DNA of 64,000 nt from Lawsonibacter celer (GTDB lineage Bacteria > Bacillota > Clostridia > Oscillospirales > Oscillospiraceae): the NCBI RefSeq assembly GCF_014281125.1, contig NZ_JACOEA010000002.1:62001-126000 (forward strand). Reading direction: 5' to 3'. Below, piece by piece: positions 1 through 8,054 of the stretch. The notes beneath the pieces are model-generated. The model made no database searches, was not told where the DNA came from, and was given only the letters and a program-made list of their open reading frames with translations. Numbering within the stretch: position 1 is the first letter of the stretch; every line of letters begins with the position of its first letter. The translations under genes and the position numbers were made by a program.

Positions 1-27
1 GACTCCTCTGAACTCATCGAGCTGTAA
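1..27 (+). CDS. C-terminal end of a gene beginning left of the window (partial)
   Basis: The first 27 bases read as an open frame ending DSSELIEL and a TAA stop, followed 40 bases later by a strong intrinsic terminator. That arrangement fits the tail of a plus-strand gene whose body lies outside the window. Too little is visible to identify it. Confidence 0.4.
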   Translation, partial: DSSELIEL

Positions 28-67
28 TCCGGCACCCCCGGCACACAGCTGCACAGAATAAGCACAA

Positions 68-100
68 GGGCCCGGAGCGTACGCTCCGGGCCCGGTTTTT
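68..100 (+). terminator. Intrinsic terminator of the upstream gene
   Basis: A perfect 26-base GC-rich palindrome (68-93) is followed by GG and five T residues. It lies between the partial gene at the window edge and the start of the next gene, so it most likely ends the upstream transcript. Confidence 0.8.
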
Positions 101-117
101 CAACACGAGGTAACGCT

Positions 118-1488
118 ATGAATCGCGCTCTTTTTCCCAGTGGGCGGACCCTGCTCTGCATGGCAGGCGGGGCGCTTGCGCTGGCCGGCACCGGGCTGCG
201 GACCCTCTCACTGTCCCAAGGCTCTGCCGGTGCCCGCCTCCTGGTACTCCTGCTTCTCCTGCTCCTGGCATTTCTGGCCCTTCTCCTCCTCCGCCTGGAG
301 GGCTATGGCTGGAGCCGTCTGCCGGTTGCCCTGGTCCCCATCGGTCTGGCGCTGTTCCTGCGCGCCCTGCTGCTGGACCATACCACCTATGACTATTATG
401 ACTTTTTGGCCCAGTGGGCGGCCTTCTTCCGGGACAACGGCGGATTTGCCGCGGTCAAGCTCCCCATCGGCAACTACAACGCCCCCTATCTCTATTTCCT
501 GGCCGCTATCTCCTATCTGCCCGTGCCCGACCTGTATCTCATCAAGCTCTTCTCCATCCTGTTCGACGTGCTGCTGGCCTGGGGCGGCCTGCGGCTGGTG
601 CGGGTGTTCCTCCCCAATGACCCCAGCCGCCCGCTACTGGCCTTCTGCCTGCTGCTTTTGCTGCCCACCGTGGTGCTCAACGGGTCCTGCTGGGCACAGT
701 GCGACGCCCTGTACGGCGCACTGTGCCTGCACGCCCTGGCCAGCGCGCTGGACCGTCGGCCAGGGCGATCGGTGGTCTTGCTGGCCATCGCCTTTTCCTT
801 TAAATTGCAGACCGTCTTTCTGCTCCCCCTGTGGTGCGCCCTGTGGTTCACCGGACGGGTGCGCCTAAGGCATTTTTTCCTATTCCCGCTCACCTACTTT
901 TTTACCATTCTCCCCGCCCTGCTGCTGGGCAAGCCCCTGGCTGACATATTAGGGGTCTATATTGGCCAGACCGGTGAATATGCCGCCTACCTCACCCTCA
1001 ATGCCCCCTCCGTCTATGCGTTTATCCCCTACGGTGTTGCGGTGGATTCCTCTCCGGCGGCCCGGCTGGGGATTCTCGCAGCCTTTGCCATGACAGCCGC
1101 GCTTCTGGCCGTGCTGCTGGTCTTCCGTAAGCGCGTGGACCGCCTGGTATTGCTGGTCTCCGCTACGGTGCTGACGGTCGGAATTCCCTTCCTGCTGCCC
1201 AATATGCATGACCGCTATTTTTATCTGGCGGACCTGCTGACCCTTGTGCTCCTGTGCGTGCTTCCCCGCTGTGCCTGGGGAAGCGCCGTCCTGGTGGAGG
1301 GCTCCTCGCTGAGCTGCTACTCCACCTATCTGCGTCTGGAATACACCCTTCCCCTGCGGCTGGGCCGCTGGTATGTGGTGATGGGGCTGGAGGCCCTGAT
1401 GATGGCCGCAGCCGCTGTGTGGCTGTGGCTGCTTCTCCTGCAGCTGCTGCGCCGTCCCCCCGCGGCTCTCCATCCGTCAAAATGCTGA
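118..1488 (+). CDS. Polytopic membrane glycosyltransferase-like protein (GT39/GT87-like)
   Basis: A 456-residue integral membrane protein with about ten hydrophobic segments, the first three near residues 10-30, 41-60 and 66-86. The loop after the third segment is rich in acidic and aromatic residues (DHTTYDYYD, 87-95), as in GT-C enzymes that take lipid-linked sugars, and a late HDRYFY motif is also typical of that fold. The likely role is sugar transfer to a cell-surface polymer or lipid at the outer face of the membrane; donor and acceptor are not deducible. It starts at ATG behind a weak AGG and stands alone between two terminators. The family call is inference from topology and motifs. 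Confidence 0.6.
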   Translation: MNRALFPSGRTLLCMAGGALALAGTGLRTLSLSQGSAGARLLVLLLLLLLAFLALLLLRLEGYGWSRLPVALVPIGLALFLRALLLDHTTYDYYDFLAQWAAFFRDNGGFAAVKLPIGNYNAPYLYFLAAISYLPVPDLYLIKLFSILFDVLLAWGGLRLVRVFLPNDPSRPLLAFCLLLLLPTVVLNGSCWAQCDALYGALCLHALASALDRRPGRSVVLLAIAFSFKLQTVFLLPLWCALWFTGRVRLRHFFLFPLTYFFTILPALLLGKPLADILGVYIGQTGEYAAYLTLNAPSVYAFIPYGVAVDSSPAARLGILAAFAMTAALLAVLLVFRKRVDRLVLLVSATVLTVGIPFLLPNMHDRYFYLADLLTLVLLCVLPRCAWGSAVLVEGSSLSCYSTYLRLEYTLPLRLGRWYVVMGLEALMMAAAAVWLWLLLLQLLRRPPAALHPSKC

Positions 1489-1500
1489 ATTTCCAAAGGA

Positions 1501-1537
1501 AGCGGCGCCCGTCATATCTTTGCCGGGCGCCGCTTTT
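1501..1537 (+). terminator. Intrinsic terminator after the membrane glycosyltransferase
   Basis: Eleven-base-pair GC stem (1501-1511 with 1524-1534), 12-base loop, followed by T residues. Confidence 0.75.
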
Positions 1538-1631
1538 CCGCCTGTTCCAATGCTCTGCGCCCCCCTTCGCCGCCGTACAAGCGCTTTGGACAAGACGGCA
1601 GAAATTTCCTTGTTTTTCCCTTGGAATCTGT

Positions 1632-1660
1632 TTGACAACTTAGAAACGATGTGTTACAAT
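1632..1660 (+). promoter_or_regulatory. Sigma-A promoter of the 96-aa protein / SH3b-NlpC pair
   Basis: TTGACA (1632-1637), a 17-base spacer and TACAAT (1655-1660), about 50 bases upstream of the start at 1711. The -35 is perfect and the -10 has one mismatch. Confidence 0.85.
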
Positions 1661-1710
1661 TTGGTTACAGAATTTAATGGATTGTTACTGATCTCGAGAA
1701 GGAGGCAAAC

Positions 1711-2001
1711 ATGGCCAACGAAAAGATCCCGCTGACCTATAAAGGTCATCCCCTGCGCCGCAAAGACAGTCTGATTTATTACGGCAGCATGGCCGAGAAA
1801 TATATTATCATGCTTCAGGTTCTGGACAGCAAGAAGGAACAGGACCTGGATGTGGCCACAAAGGTATCCGTTCAGCTTCAGCTGACCGACCCCGATCTGA
1901 AAAGCCGGGACCGGGTGGTAAAAAAAACCGAGAAGGACAGCCTTTACGCCGCGATTGACGTGGCCTCCGTCTGGCTGGCCCGTGCGCTTGCCAACAAATA
2001 A
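1711..2001 (+). CDS. Conserved hypothetical protein, 96 aa
   Basis: A small soluble, charged protein with a strong GGAGG ribosome site and a near-consensus promoter. The C-terminal half resembles an amphipathic helical segment (VKKTEKDSLYAAIDVASVWL); no catalytic motif or membrane segment is visible. It precedes the SH3b-NlpC/P60 gene by 51 bases and is probably co-transcribed with it. I do not recognise a characterised family; a conserved clostridial protein of unknown function is the most that can be said. Confidence 0.75.
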   Translation: MANEKIPLTYKGHPLRRKDSLIYYGSMAEKYIIMLQVLDSKKEQDLDVATKVSVQLQLTDPDLKSRDRVVKKTEKDSLYAAIDVASVWLARALANK

Positions 2002-2052
2002 TTTTTTCCATTCGCCTTACGAAAGAAACGATTAAAACGGAGGATAAAGCCG

Positions 2053-2961
2053 ATGATTCAGCCAGCAAAGCTCCTGCGCGTCGCCTTTCTGAGCGCAGCC
2101 CTGTCCGCCCTGTGTGTGGTGGGCGCTTCCGCCGCCAGTCTGGGTGTGGGCACTGTGGATGCCGACGCGCTCCGCCTGCGGGAAGAGGCCACGACCGAGT
2201 CCACCATTCTGGCCACTGCCGCCAAGGGCGATACCGTAGTCATTTTGGAGGACGCCGGCAACAACTGGTATAAAGTCGATTACAAGACCGTCGAGGGCTA
2301 TATGTCCGGGGAATACCTGACAGTTTCTCAGAAAGCTGACGTGAACATCGGCTACGGCCTGGTGGATACGGACGGCTCCACACTCAACGTGCGCAGCGGT
2401 CCCGGTACCAGCTACTCCAAAGTCACCTCACTCTCCAGCGGTACGGTGGTCAGTATTGTGGGGATTGACAACGGCTGGTACAAGATTACTTATAACGGCG
2501 TTACCGGTTACGTCAGCAGCGACTACATGTCCACCTGCAAGGACTCCGCCGGGTCCCGCGGCAATGATACCGCGGCCGCCTCCACCAGCAGCCTCGGCCA
2601 GCAGGTGGCTACTTATGCGCAGCAGTTCCTGGGCGTTCCCTATGTATACGGCGGCAACGGACCCAACAGCTTTGACTGCTCCGGCTTTACCAGCTATGTG
2701 TACCGCCATTTTGGCTACACCATCAACCGCACCGCCTCCACCCAGCTGTCCAATGGCTACGCAGTCTCCAAGAGCGAGCTGCTGCCCGGCGATCTGGTAT
2801 TTTTCCGCTACAACACCTCTTACCCCGCTTCTCACGTGGGTATCTACATCGGCGGCGGCCAGTTTATCCACGCCTCCACCAACAACTACAAGGTGCGCAT
2901 TGATACCCTGCTCTCCGGTCATTACTCCAACGTGTACTTAACCGCCCGCCGCATTTTCTGA
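2053..2961 (+). CDS. Secreted cell-wall hydrolase: two SH3b repeats plus NlpC/P60
   Basis: A signal peptide of about 28 residues ends at ASA. Two bacterial SH3 repeats follow (about 30-92 and 100-162), then a short Ser/Ala-rich linker and an NlpC/P60 cysteine peptidase domain (about 186-302). Catalytic residues are visible: Cys209 in FDCSGF, His261 in SHVGIY and His273 in FIHAS. Enzymes of this architecture cut D-gamma-glutamyl-diaminopimelate bonds in peptidoglycan stem peptides outside the cell, with the SH3b modules binding the wall. Start ATG has a GGAGG site. Two back-to-back hairpins follow. Roles in growth, separation or sporulation cannot be told apart here. Confidence 0.92.
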   Translation: MIQPAKLLRVAFLSAALSALCVVGASAASLGVGTVDADALRLREEATTESTILATAAKGDTVVILEDAGNNWYKVDYKTVEGYMSGEYLTVSQKADVNIGYGLVDTDGSTLNVRSGPGTSYSKVTSLSSGTVVSIVGIDNGWYKITYNGVTGYVSSDYMSTCKDSAGSRGNDTAAASTSSLGQQVATYAQQFLGVPYVYGGNGPNSFDCSGFTSYVYRHFGYTINRTASTQLSNGYAVSKSELLPGDLVFFRYNTSYPASHVGIYIGGGQFIHASTNNYKVRIDTLLSGHYSNVYLTARRIF

Positions 2962-2983
2962 GGTGCGGCTTCCATCTGATCTG

Positions 2984-3024
2984 AAAATGCGCGGAGCAGG
3001 CTGCTCCGCGCATTTTTCTTTTTT
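2984..3024. terminator. Terminator hairpin between convergent genes
   Basis: A 16-base self-complementary pair (2984-2999 with 3001-3016) whose arms end in A4/T4, followed on the plus strand by a T-rich tract. It ends the NlpC/P60 transcript and could also act on the opposite strand because the stem supplies T4 there. Confidence 0.75.
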
Positions 3025-3025
3025 C

Positions 3026-3072
3026 GAAGTCAGCAGGGGCCGGCATTGCCGACCCCTGCTGACTTCTTTTTT
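3026..3072 (+). terminator. Second intrinsic terminator in tandem
   Basis: Fourteen-base-pair stem (3026-3039 with 3053-3066) followed by six T residues. With the preceding hairpin it forms a double terminator between the convergent genes. Confidence 0.8.
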
Positions 3073-3083
3073 ACAAGAACGGT

Positions 3084-3488
3084 TTATTCCTGAGGGGTAT
3101 CGTCAGACTCCTCTGTGCAGGTCTCAGTCTCACAGGTACAGGTGCAGGCAGGCTCCTCCGCCGGCACCTCGGTCTCCACAGGCGGGACGACCTCTTCTTC
3201 CACGCTCTTGCCGTCATCCTTCAACTGGGCGATGCGCGCCTTATTCTCCTCAATATTGGTCTTTGCCGCCGTAATCTTCTCGCACAGCGCCACATAGGCG
3301 GCCTCAGGAGCCATGCCCCGCTCTGCATAGTAGAGCCGGCCGATCTCTGTATAGGCCTTCTTGATCGTGTCTTCCTCGCCGGCGTTGTTGAGGCTCAGCT
3401 TGGTGATCTCCGCCACCTGCTTGGACTTGGCGACCCCTGCCCGTCCCAGATCCGCCGCTCTTTCCTTTAATTCATCAAAAAATGCCAT
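3084..3488 (-). CDS. Small coiled-coil protein with acidic Cys/Thr-rich tail
   Basis: Read from the ATG at 3488, which has an AGGAGGTT site; the longer frame to 3560 lacks one. The 134-residue product begins MAFFDELKERAADLG, continues as a charged helical region that could form a coiled coil (about 5-100), and ends in an acidic tail with repeated CT/CE dipeptides (near PACTCTCETETCTEE) that could bind metal. A helical domain with a short cysteine tail is common in clostridial proteins of unknown function. The gene has its own promoter and is not in an operon. Function unknown. Confidence 0.7.
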   Translation of the reverse strand: MAFFDELKERAADLGRAGVAKSKQVAEITKLSLNNAGEEDTIKKAYTEIGRLYYAERGMAPEAAYVALCEKITAAKTNIEENKARIAQLKDDGKSVEEEVVPPVETEVPAEEPACTCTCETETCTEESDDTPQE

Positions 3489-3531
3489 AAATACAACCTC
3501 CTTAGTTGTGCTTCCTTTGGAATCTGGCCCT

Positions 3532-3560
3532 ATTCTATACTCTTTTTTCCTCCTGTGCAA
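3532..3560 (-). promoter_or_regulatory. Sigma-A-type promoter of the coiled-coil protein gene
   Basis: On the minus strand: TTGCAC (-35, 3560-3555), 17-base spacer, TAGAAT (-10, 3537-3532), 44 bases before the chosen start at 3488. This supports that start over the longer frame. Confidence 0.65.
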
Positions 3561-3676
3561 GGGCAGCCGGAAGGATTTAATAGGATTTTAACAACCCCTA
3601 CAGCACCTATTAATAAATTCTTTCCCCGTTTGACTTTTTTTCATTCTCAGAGATACTTAAACGCTGGTTATACAGA

Positions 3677-3712
3677 AAATCCCGGGAGGATGGATTCCTC
3701 CCGGGATTTTTT
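3677..3712 (-). terminator. Terminator of the lacI-SBP / isomerase operon
   Basis: Fifteen-base-pair stem with A4/T4 ends immediately downstream of the triosephosphate isomerase-like gene, with T residues after the stem on both strands. It marks the end of the four-gene minus-strand operon. Confidence 0.8.
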
Positions 3713-3715
3713 ACG

Positions 3716-4498
3716 TCACTCCAGCAAAGCCAGGCAGCTGCGGATGATGCGGTCAAATTTCTCCGCCTCCCAGGCACTGCGGCCGATAAACAGACCGTCA
3801 ATATTGGGCAGCGGGATCAACTCAGGCGCGTTTTCCGGGTTGACGCTGCCGCCGTAGAGCAGGGGAATGCGCGCCCCCGCCGCTCCGAACAGCTCCACCA
3901 GACATTCCCGGATGACCCGGTGCTTCTCTGCCGCGTAGGCCGGGCTGGCCGGCACGCCGGACACCCCGATGGCCCATACCGGCTCATAGGCAATCCACAG
4001 CCGGGCGGCCTCCGCCGCTGTGACCCCGTGGAGCCCGGCCTTCAGCTGGGTGCGCAGCACCTCGTCGGACAGGCCCAGCGCCTTCTGCTCTCCGGTCTCC
4101 CCAATGCACAGCAGGGGCGTAAAGCCGTGGCGCAGGGCGCAGCGGACCTTTTGGTTCTCCATCCAGTCGGTCTCCCCCAGCACATGGCGCCGCTCCGAGT
4201 GGCCGATCTCTACGATCTGCGTTCCCACCTCCTTGAGCATCAGCGGGGAGATCTCGCCTGTGAACTGTCCCTCATCCTCCCAGCCCATGTTCTGGGCCCC
4301 CAGGGCAATGCGCTCCGGGGGAACGCAGCGGCGGGCCGACTCCAGCGCGGTGAAGGAGGGAATCACAAACAGCTCCAGCGTCTCCCGGCTCAGGTCCGTG
4401 GTGAGTGTGTCCAGACGCGTCAGAAAATCTACGGTCTGAGCAATATTCTTGTACATCTTGGTATTGGTGCCAAAGTACACCTTGCCTAATTCCTTCAT
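3716..4498 (-). CDS. Divergent triosephosphate isomerase-family protein
   Basis: A 260-residue TIM barrel with the isomerase active-site set: Asn12 and Lys14 (GTNTKMY), His100 (IEIGHSERR), Glu172 (AYEPVWAIG) and the phosphate-binding GGSVN near 217-220. The flexible loop after Glu172, normally GTGKTA in glycolytic enzymes, reads GVSGVPAS here, so the substrate is probably not (or not only) glyceraldehyde 3-phosphate. It lies 12 bases after an RpiB-type gene. The same pairing exists as EryH-EryI in Brucella erythritol catabolism, where the TIM homologue isomerises L-erythrulose 1-phosphate. A tetrose or other small ketose phosphate is the best inference. Glycolytic TpiA remains possible but unlikely given the context. 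Confidence 0.85.
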   Translation of the reverse strand: MKELGKVYFGTNTKMYKNIAQTVDFLTRLDTLTTDLSRETLELFVIPSFTALESARRCVPPERIALGAQNMGWEDEGQFTGEISPLMLKEVGTQIVEIGHSERRHVLGETDWMENQKVRCALRHGFTPLLCIGETGEQKALGLSDEVLRTQLKAGLHGVTAAEAARLWIAYEPVWAIGVSGVPASPAYAAEKHRVIRECLVELFGAAGARIPLLYGGSVNPENAPELIPLPNIDGLFIGRSAWEAEKFDRIIRSCLALLE

Positions 4499-4510
4499 GG
4501 CGCGCTCCCG

Positions 4511-4966
4511 TCACTTCAGGTTTTCCGCTTCGATGTCAATCATCTCCTGCACCTTTGGGGTGGAGGAGCCGTCCTTGAAGGTGAGGGTAATCCACTCGCC
4601 CAGGATTTTTTTGGCCAGCTCGGGCCCGATTACCCGCTCGCCGAAGCAGAGTACGTTGCCGTTGTTGCTGAGGATGGAGCGCTCCGCAGAGAAGCAGTCG
4701 TGCCCCACGGCGGCCCGAATCCCCTTAAATTTGTTGGCCGTCATACACATGCCCACGCCCGTGCCGCACACCAGCACGCCCCGCTTGGTATAGCCGCTGG
4801 CGATGATGCTTTCACATACCCGTTTGGCAATGGCGGGGTAATAGGTGGGGTCGCCGGCGCTGTCGCACCCCATATTCTCCACCGTCACACCTTTGGACTC
4901 CAGGAATTGAATCAGCGTATTTTTCAGAGGAACCGCCGCGTTGTCGCAGCCAATTACAATGTTCAT
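4511..4966 (-). CDS. RpiB/LacAB-family sugar-phosphate isomerase
   Basis: A 151-residue single-domain isomerase with the family's catalytic Cys67 in VLVCGTGVGM and the C-terminal FGERVIGPELA. Two histidines of the E. coli ribose-5-phosphate isomerase B site are replaced: DHxG is D8-N9-A-A, and the ring-opening histidine (H99 in E. coli) aligns with Ser100. Loss of ring-opening residues fits a substrate without a cyclic form, such as a tetrose 4-phosphate (the EryI reaction), rather than ribose 5-phosphate. It is between the hydrolase and the TIM-like gene in one minus-strand operon. Enzyme family is sure; substrate is inferred. Confidence 0.88.
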   Translation of the reverse strand: MNIVIGCDNAAVPLKNTLIQFLESKGVTVENMGCDSAGDPTYYPAIAKRVCESIIASGYTKRGVLVCGTGVGMCMTANKFKGIRAAVGHDCFSAERSILSNNGNVLCFGERVIGPELAKKILGEWITLTFKDGSSTPKVQEMIDIEAENLK

Positions 4967-4993
4967 AATGAACCGCTCCTTTTGATTGTCTTA

Positions 4994-5028
4994 CAACCAT
5001 CTGTGGGGGTTCATCTGTGGGGGGTCAT
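4994..5028. repeat. 35-bp element, copy A (tandem CATCTGTGGGGG half-sites)
   Basis: Two direct half-sites CATCTGTGGGGG start 14 bases apart. The 35-base stretch matches 8364-8398 at 27 of 35 positions without gaps. This copy lies 28 bases upstream of the RpiB-type gene and overlaps the stop of the hydrolase gene. A shared regulator site is possible but unproven. Confidence 0.5.
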
Positions 5029-5834
5029 TGAAGGGAAAGGATCTCCCGGTCGTCCGGGACAAGCAGGGTTCCATGGAAGTATTTCTGCCCCTCTCGGGTA
5101 TAGAGCGCTTTGCGCAGGGGTCCGTGGGTATCCTCCGTATGGCAGAGGATCAGGCGCTGAACGCCCAGCTCCTCCGCCCGCTGGCAGGTCTCCTTCACAC
5201 TGCTGTGAAAGGAGTGCTCCGGGTGGTGAATCTGTCGTTCAGCCTCCAGGCAGAGGGCATCGGCGATCAGCCAGCCGCAGCCCTGCACATAGGGGTAAAC
5301 CTGGGGATGGATGGGCTCGTCGCCCAGATAGGCCATCCTTGCGCCGTCCGGCGCACGGATGGCGCAGCCGAACTGCCGCACCAGGGCGCAGCCGGTGTCA
5401 AAAAAGGTGGTCGGGCCGAACGGAGTGGCGCAGGTCTGGCCGTCCGATACCTCCAGCAGCCGGATGCGCCCGTCCAGCTGTGCGAGAATATCGGGCGCCA
5501 GCACCGCCATGCAGATCTGCCGGAACGCCCCGATCAGCTCCCGGTGGCCCCAGACGCAGAAATCCCCCTGGTACTCTCCCGCCAAAATGGCGTGGCCCAC
5601 CGCCCGCACCACCCAAATGCCGCCCAGGATATGGTCGGTGTGTGTATGAGTCAGAAACATCCCGCGCACCCGGGCGGCGGACACATCCATGGCCTCCATG
5701 GCCTGTAGAATTCCATTTCCGCCGCCGGCGTCCAGGAAGAAAAACCAGCCGCCCTCCTCGAGGCCGAAGCAGCTGTTGTACAGCCTTGTCACCATGGCAT
5801 GGCCTGTGCCGAACACATACAGCCGCCGGCTCAT
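5025..5834 (-). CDS. Metallo-beta-lactamase-fold hydrolase (RNase Z/PhnP-like)
   Basis: Read from the ATG at 5834, whose ATGA overlaps the stop of the upstream LacI-SBP gene; 269 residues. The zinc-binding motif HTHTDH is at 63-68, with later metal-ligand candidates in YLGDEP, HHPEHSFHS and LCHTED. This single-domain arrangement is typical of RNase Z-like, lactonase-like and cyclic-phosphodiesterase-like hydrolases. Its operon position between a sugar-type regulator and two sugar-phosphate isomerases suggests opening a lactone or cleaving a phosphodiester in the same pathway, not tRNA processing. Substrate unknown. Translational coupling to the regulator is evident. Confidence 0.8.
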   Translation of the reverse strand: MSRRLYVFGTGHAMVTRLYNSCFGLEEGGWFFFLDAGGGNGILQAMEAMDVSAARVRGMFLTHTHTDHILGGIWVVRAVGHAILAGEYQGDFCVWGHRELIGAFRQICMAVLAPDILAQLDGRIRLLEVSDGQTCATPFGPTTFFDTGCALVRQFGCAIRAPDGARMAYLGDEPIHPQVYPYVQGCGWLIADALCLEAERQIHHPEHSFHSSVKETCQRAEELGVQRLILCHTEDTHGPLRKALYTREGQKYFHGTLLVPDDREILSLQ

Positions 5835-8017
5835 CGCCCCGCCCCCTCTCCGGCGCCGCGCCAATTCTCCTGGAGCCGGCGCATGGCGGACTCCAATTGA
5901 TCCGGATTGATGTACCCGTTGGTCAGCGCCGTCAGCAGATTGCCCTGGAACTCCAGGTCCACCGCCAGGCCGGAAAAGCGTTCGCTGAGCAGGCTCCCCG
6001 CCTCCACATTGCGGTTAAAGTATTTCAGCCAGGGGTAGAGCTCCAGGATCTCCGTATTCTGGGTGGAGGCCCGGCAGATCGGCTGCCCGCTGAGCAGGGT
6101 GAGAATGTTGCAGATGGAGTCATGGTACACCCATTGGAGAAAGGCCTGCGCCTCCTCCCTGCGCTGCGTGCCCACCGTAATCCCAATCACGTTGGCGTCC
6201 ACCACCGGCCTCTGCCCCGGCACGTCATGGCAGGCCACGCAGTCCACAATGGGGCCGTACTGATTGTCGTTGAACATATGGGCGCTGGCGGTGGAAAAGA
6301 TGGACATCACGCTGGTGCCGCGGACAAACTCGTCAATGCCGCTGCAGGCGTGCTTGGTATTCTTCACGTTGGAGATCTGGAGCAGCTGAAAATAGCGGAG
6401 GATTTCCTTCAGCAGCCCGGCCTGGCACAGGTCCAGCGCTCCATTCTGATCCAGAATCGACAGGCCGGCCGCCTGAAGCCACCCAAAAAACTCCGGCCAG
6501 AAGCCCGGTGACTGGAAGGAGGACATGGATGCGCCATAGAGCTGCTGCGGCGCGGTATGGTACTCCTGGGCAAAAAAGCGGGCGATATCGTCAAACTCCT
6601 CCAGGGTGTCCGGCGCCTTCAATTCCCGGTAAAAGCGCTCGTAGTACTGCCGCTTGACGCTCTGCTCCCTCAGCCAATCCTTTCGGTAAAAGAGCATCTG
6701 GCAGGCCGTGTTGAAGGAAACGCACAGGTGCTCCTGCCCTATATCCGGAAAATAGGGCTGGGAGGGGTCCACTGCCTCGTGCAGCCGCTGCCACAGTTCA
6801 GGCGCCTGCTCCCGGGTCAAAAAAAGGCGGTTGGGCTGGCCGCCCATACGGTTCAGGTCGGCAATCAGCACGTCGCAGTCCCCGGCCGCGCCCTCGGTCA
6901 GCGCCTGACGCTGCATGGACTTGGGGTAAAAGGACACCTCCGCCCGCAGGCCGGTCCTCCGTTCAAACTGGGGCAGGATTTTAGGCAGCACGCCGGTGCA
7001 GGAGTCCTCTGCCGCCAGAATATATATGGTGCGCTTGGGCAAAAAATGCGGCAGGCTGAGGGTCTTTTTACTGATGCCCTCGCTGTTGAGGATGAAGGAG
7101 TTGTTCATCTCCTTGTGCTTGACCATGGCGTTGATCTGAATATCCGACACCAGGTTGCCCAGCTTGTGGTAGTTGAGGAACACGCTGGTATACTCGTCCT
7201 CAAAAATCGTGTTCGAGGCAGAAAGCGTGATGACCTCCGGCATTTTGGATGGCAGGAAAGAGGCATAGGCCTGCCGGACCGCCCGGGCGCGCTGGGTATT
7301 GGAGGTAATGATTACGTCATAGGGAGCCCCTTGGTCAAGGATTTCAAAGGCCCGGACAATGGCGGTGCGGCTGGTGGAGTCAAACGCAGACACGTGAACG
7401 CCGCTCTTGGTCAGCCGCTGGGTAATGATGTACTTAAACGTATCGGAAAAGCGCACGCTGTCGATGAAAATGGCCGCATTCCGGTAGCGGTTGGAGAGGA
7501 CATGGTCGGAGATATCGTTGGCAATCTGTTCGTAATCAAAGGACACATGGAGATAGGGGCGGGCCATCCCCATGGGCCGGGGACCCACCAGGGTCAGATA
7601 GATGGACTCCGGAATCTTGTTGTAGAGCTCCCCTGAATCAATGTACGTGGGAAAGGAGACAATCCCCGTCACATTGGCGGAAATCATTCTGCGGATATGG
7701 CTTTTCTCATGCTCATAGAGGTTGTCTGTACTATAGATTTCCACATCATAGTCGTAAACCCGCAGATTGGCACACAGCGCTTCGTACATCTCAATATAGT
7801 GACGGCTGCGCATATTGGGCACCAGCAGCGCGATGGTCCGCTTTACCTGCTTGCGCAGGGTTTTGGCCGATTCGTTCACCTCATAGCCAAGTCGGTTTAC
7901 CGCCTCCTCCACCCGCTTGATCTTGTCCGCTTTCACGTTTCCCTTGCGGTTGAGCACATTGGATACCGTTCCGCAGGAAACGCCCGCCTCTCGCGCAATA
8001 TCCTTGATTGTCGTCAC
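5831..8017 (-). CDS. LacI-family regulator fused to an ABC solute-binding-protein domain
   Basis: A 728-residue cytoplasmic protein. Residues 1-50 form the LacI helix-turn-helix and hinge helix (TIKDIAREAGVSCGTVSNVL), 60-320 the usual periplasmic-binding-like effector domain, and about 329-720 a second ligand-binding module like an extracellular solute-binding protein family 1 domain (CDVLIADLNRMGG, YFPDIGQEHLCVSFN, FLQWVYHDS) but without a signal peptide. Ordinary LacI proteins are about 340 residues. It leads the minus-strand operon and is divergent from an ABC importer, so it probably senses the imported solute or a metabolite and controls both operons. A palindrome 26 bases before its start could be its own operator. 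Two sensor domains suggest integration of two ligands. Confidence 0.88.
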   Translation of the reverse strand: MTTIKDIAREAGVSCGTVSNVLNRKGNVKADKIKRVEEAVNRLGYEVNESAKTLRKQVKRTIALLVPNMRSRHYIEMYEALCANLRVYDYDVEIYSTDNLYEHEKSHIRRMISANVTGIVSFPTYIDSGELYNKIPESIYLTLVGPRPMGMARPYLHVSFDYEQIANDISDHVLSNRYRNAAIFIDSVRFSDTFKYIITQRLTKSGVHVSAFDSTSRTAIVRAFEILDQGAPYDVIITSNTQRARAVRQAYASFLPSKMPEVITLSASNTIFEDEYTSVFLNYHKLGNLVSDIQINAMVKHKEMNNSFILNSEGISKKTLSLPHFLPKRTIYILAAEDSCTGVLPKILPQFERRTGLRAEVSFYPKSMQRQALTEGAAGDCDVLIADLNRMGGQPNRLFLTREQAPELWQRLHEAVDPSQPYFPDIGQEHLCVSFNTACQMLFYRKDWLREQSVKRQYYERFYRELKAPDTLEEFDDIARFFAQEYHTAPQQLYGASMSSFQSPGFWPEFFGWLQAAGLSILDQNGALDLCQAGLLKEILRYFQLLQISNVKNTKHACSGIDEFVRGTSVMSIFSTASAHMFNDNQYGPIVDCVACHDVPGQRPVVDANVIGITVGTQRREEAQAFLQWVYHDSICNILTLLSGQPICRASTQNTEILELYPWLKYFNRNVEAGSLLSERFSGLAVDLEFQGNLLTALTNGYINPDQLESAMRRLQENWRGAGEGAGR

Positions 8018-8042
8018 CGCCGTGTCCTCCCGTCCATCTTAT

Positions 8043-8054
8043 TAAAACGTTTCA
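8043..8054. promoter_or_regulatory. Candidate LacI-type operator
   Basis: TAAAACGTTTCA contains the perfect palindrome AAACGTTT with a central CG, the usual shape of LacI-family operators. It lies 26-37 bases upstream of the lacI-SBP start, a position suited to autoregulation. Only one clear copy was seen. Confidence 0.4.

Noticed and set aside
3716-4498. Naming this gene tpiA as the glycolytic enzyme
   Set aside because: Altered loop 6 and pairing with an RpiB-type gene in a LacI-led operon argue for another substrate.
4700-6511. A 603-codon plus-strand frame
   Set aside because: Antisense to the isomerase, hydrolase and LacI-SBP genes, Arg/Pro-rich, without a ribosome site.
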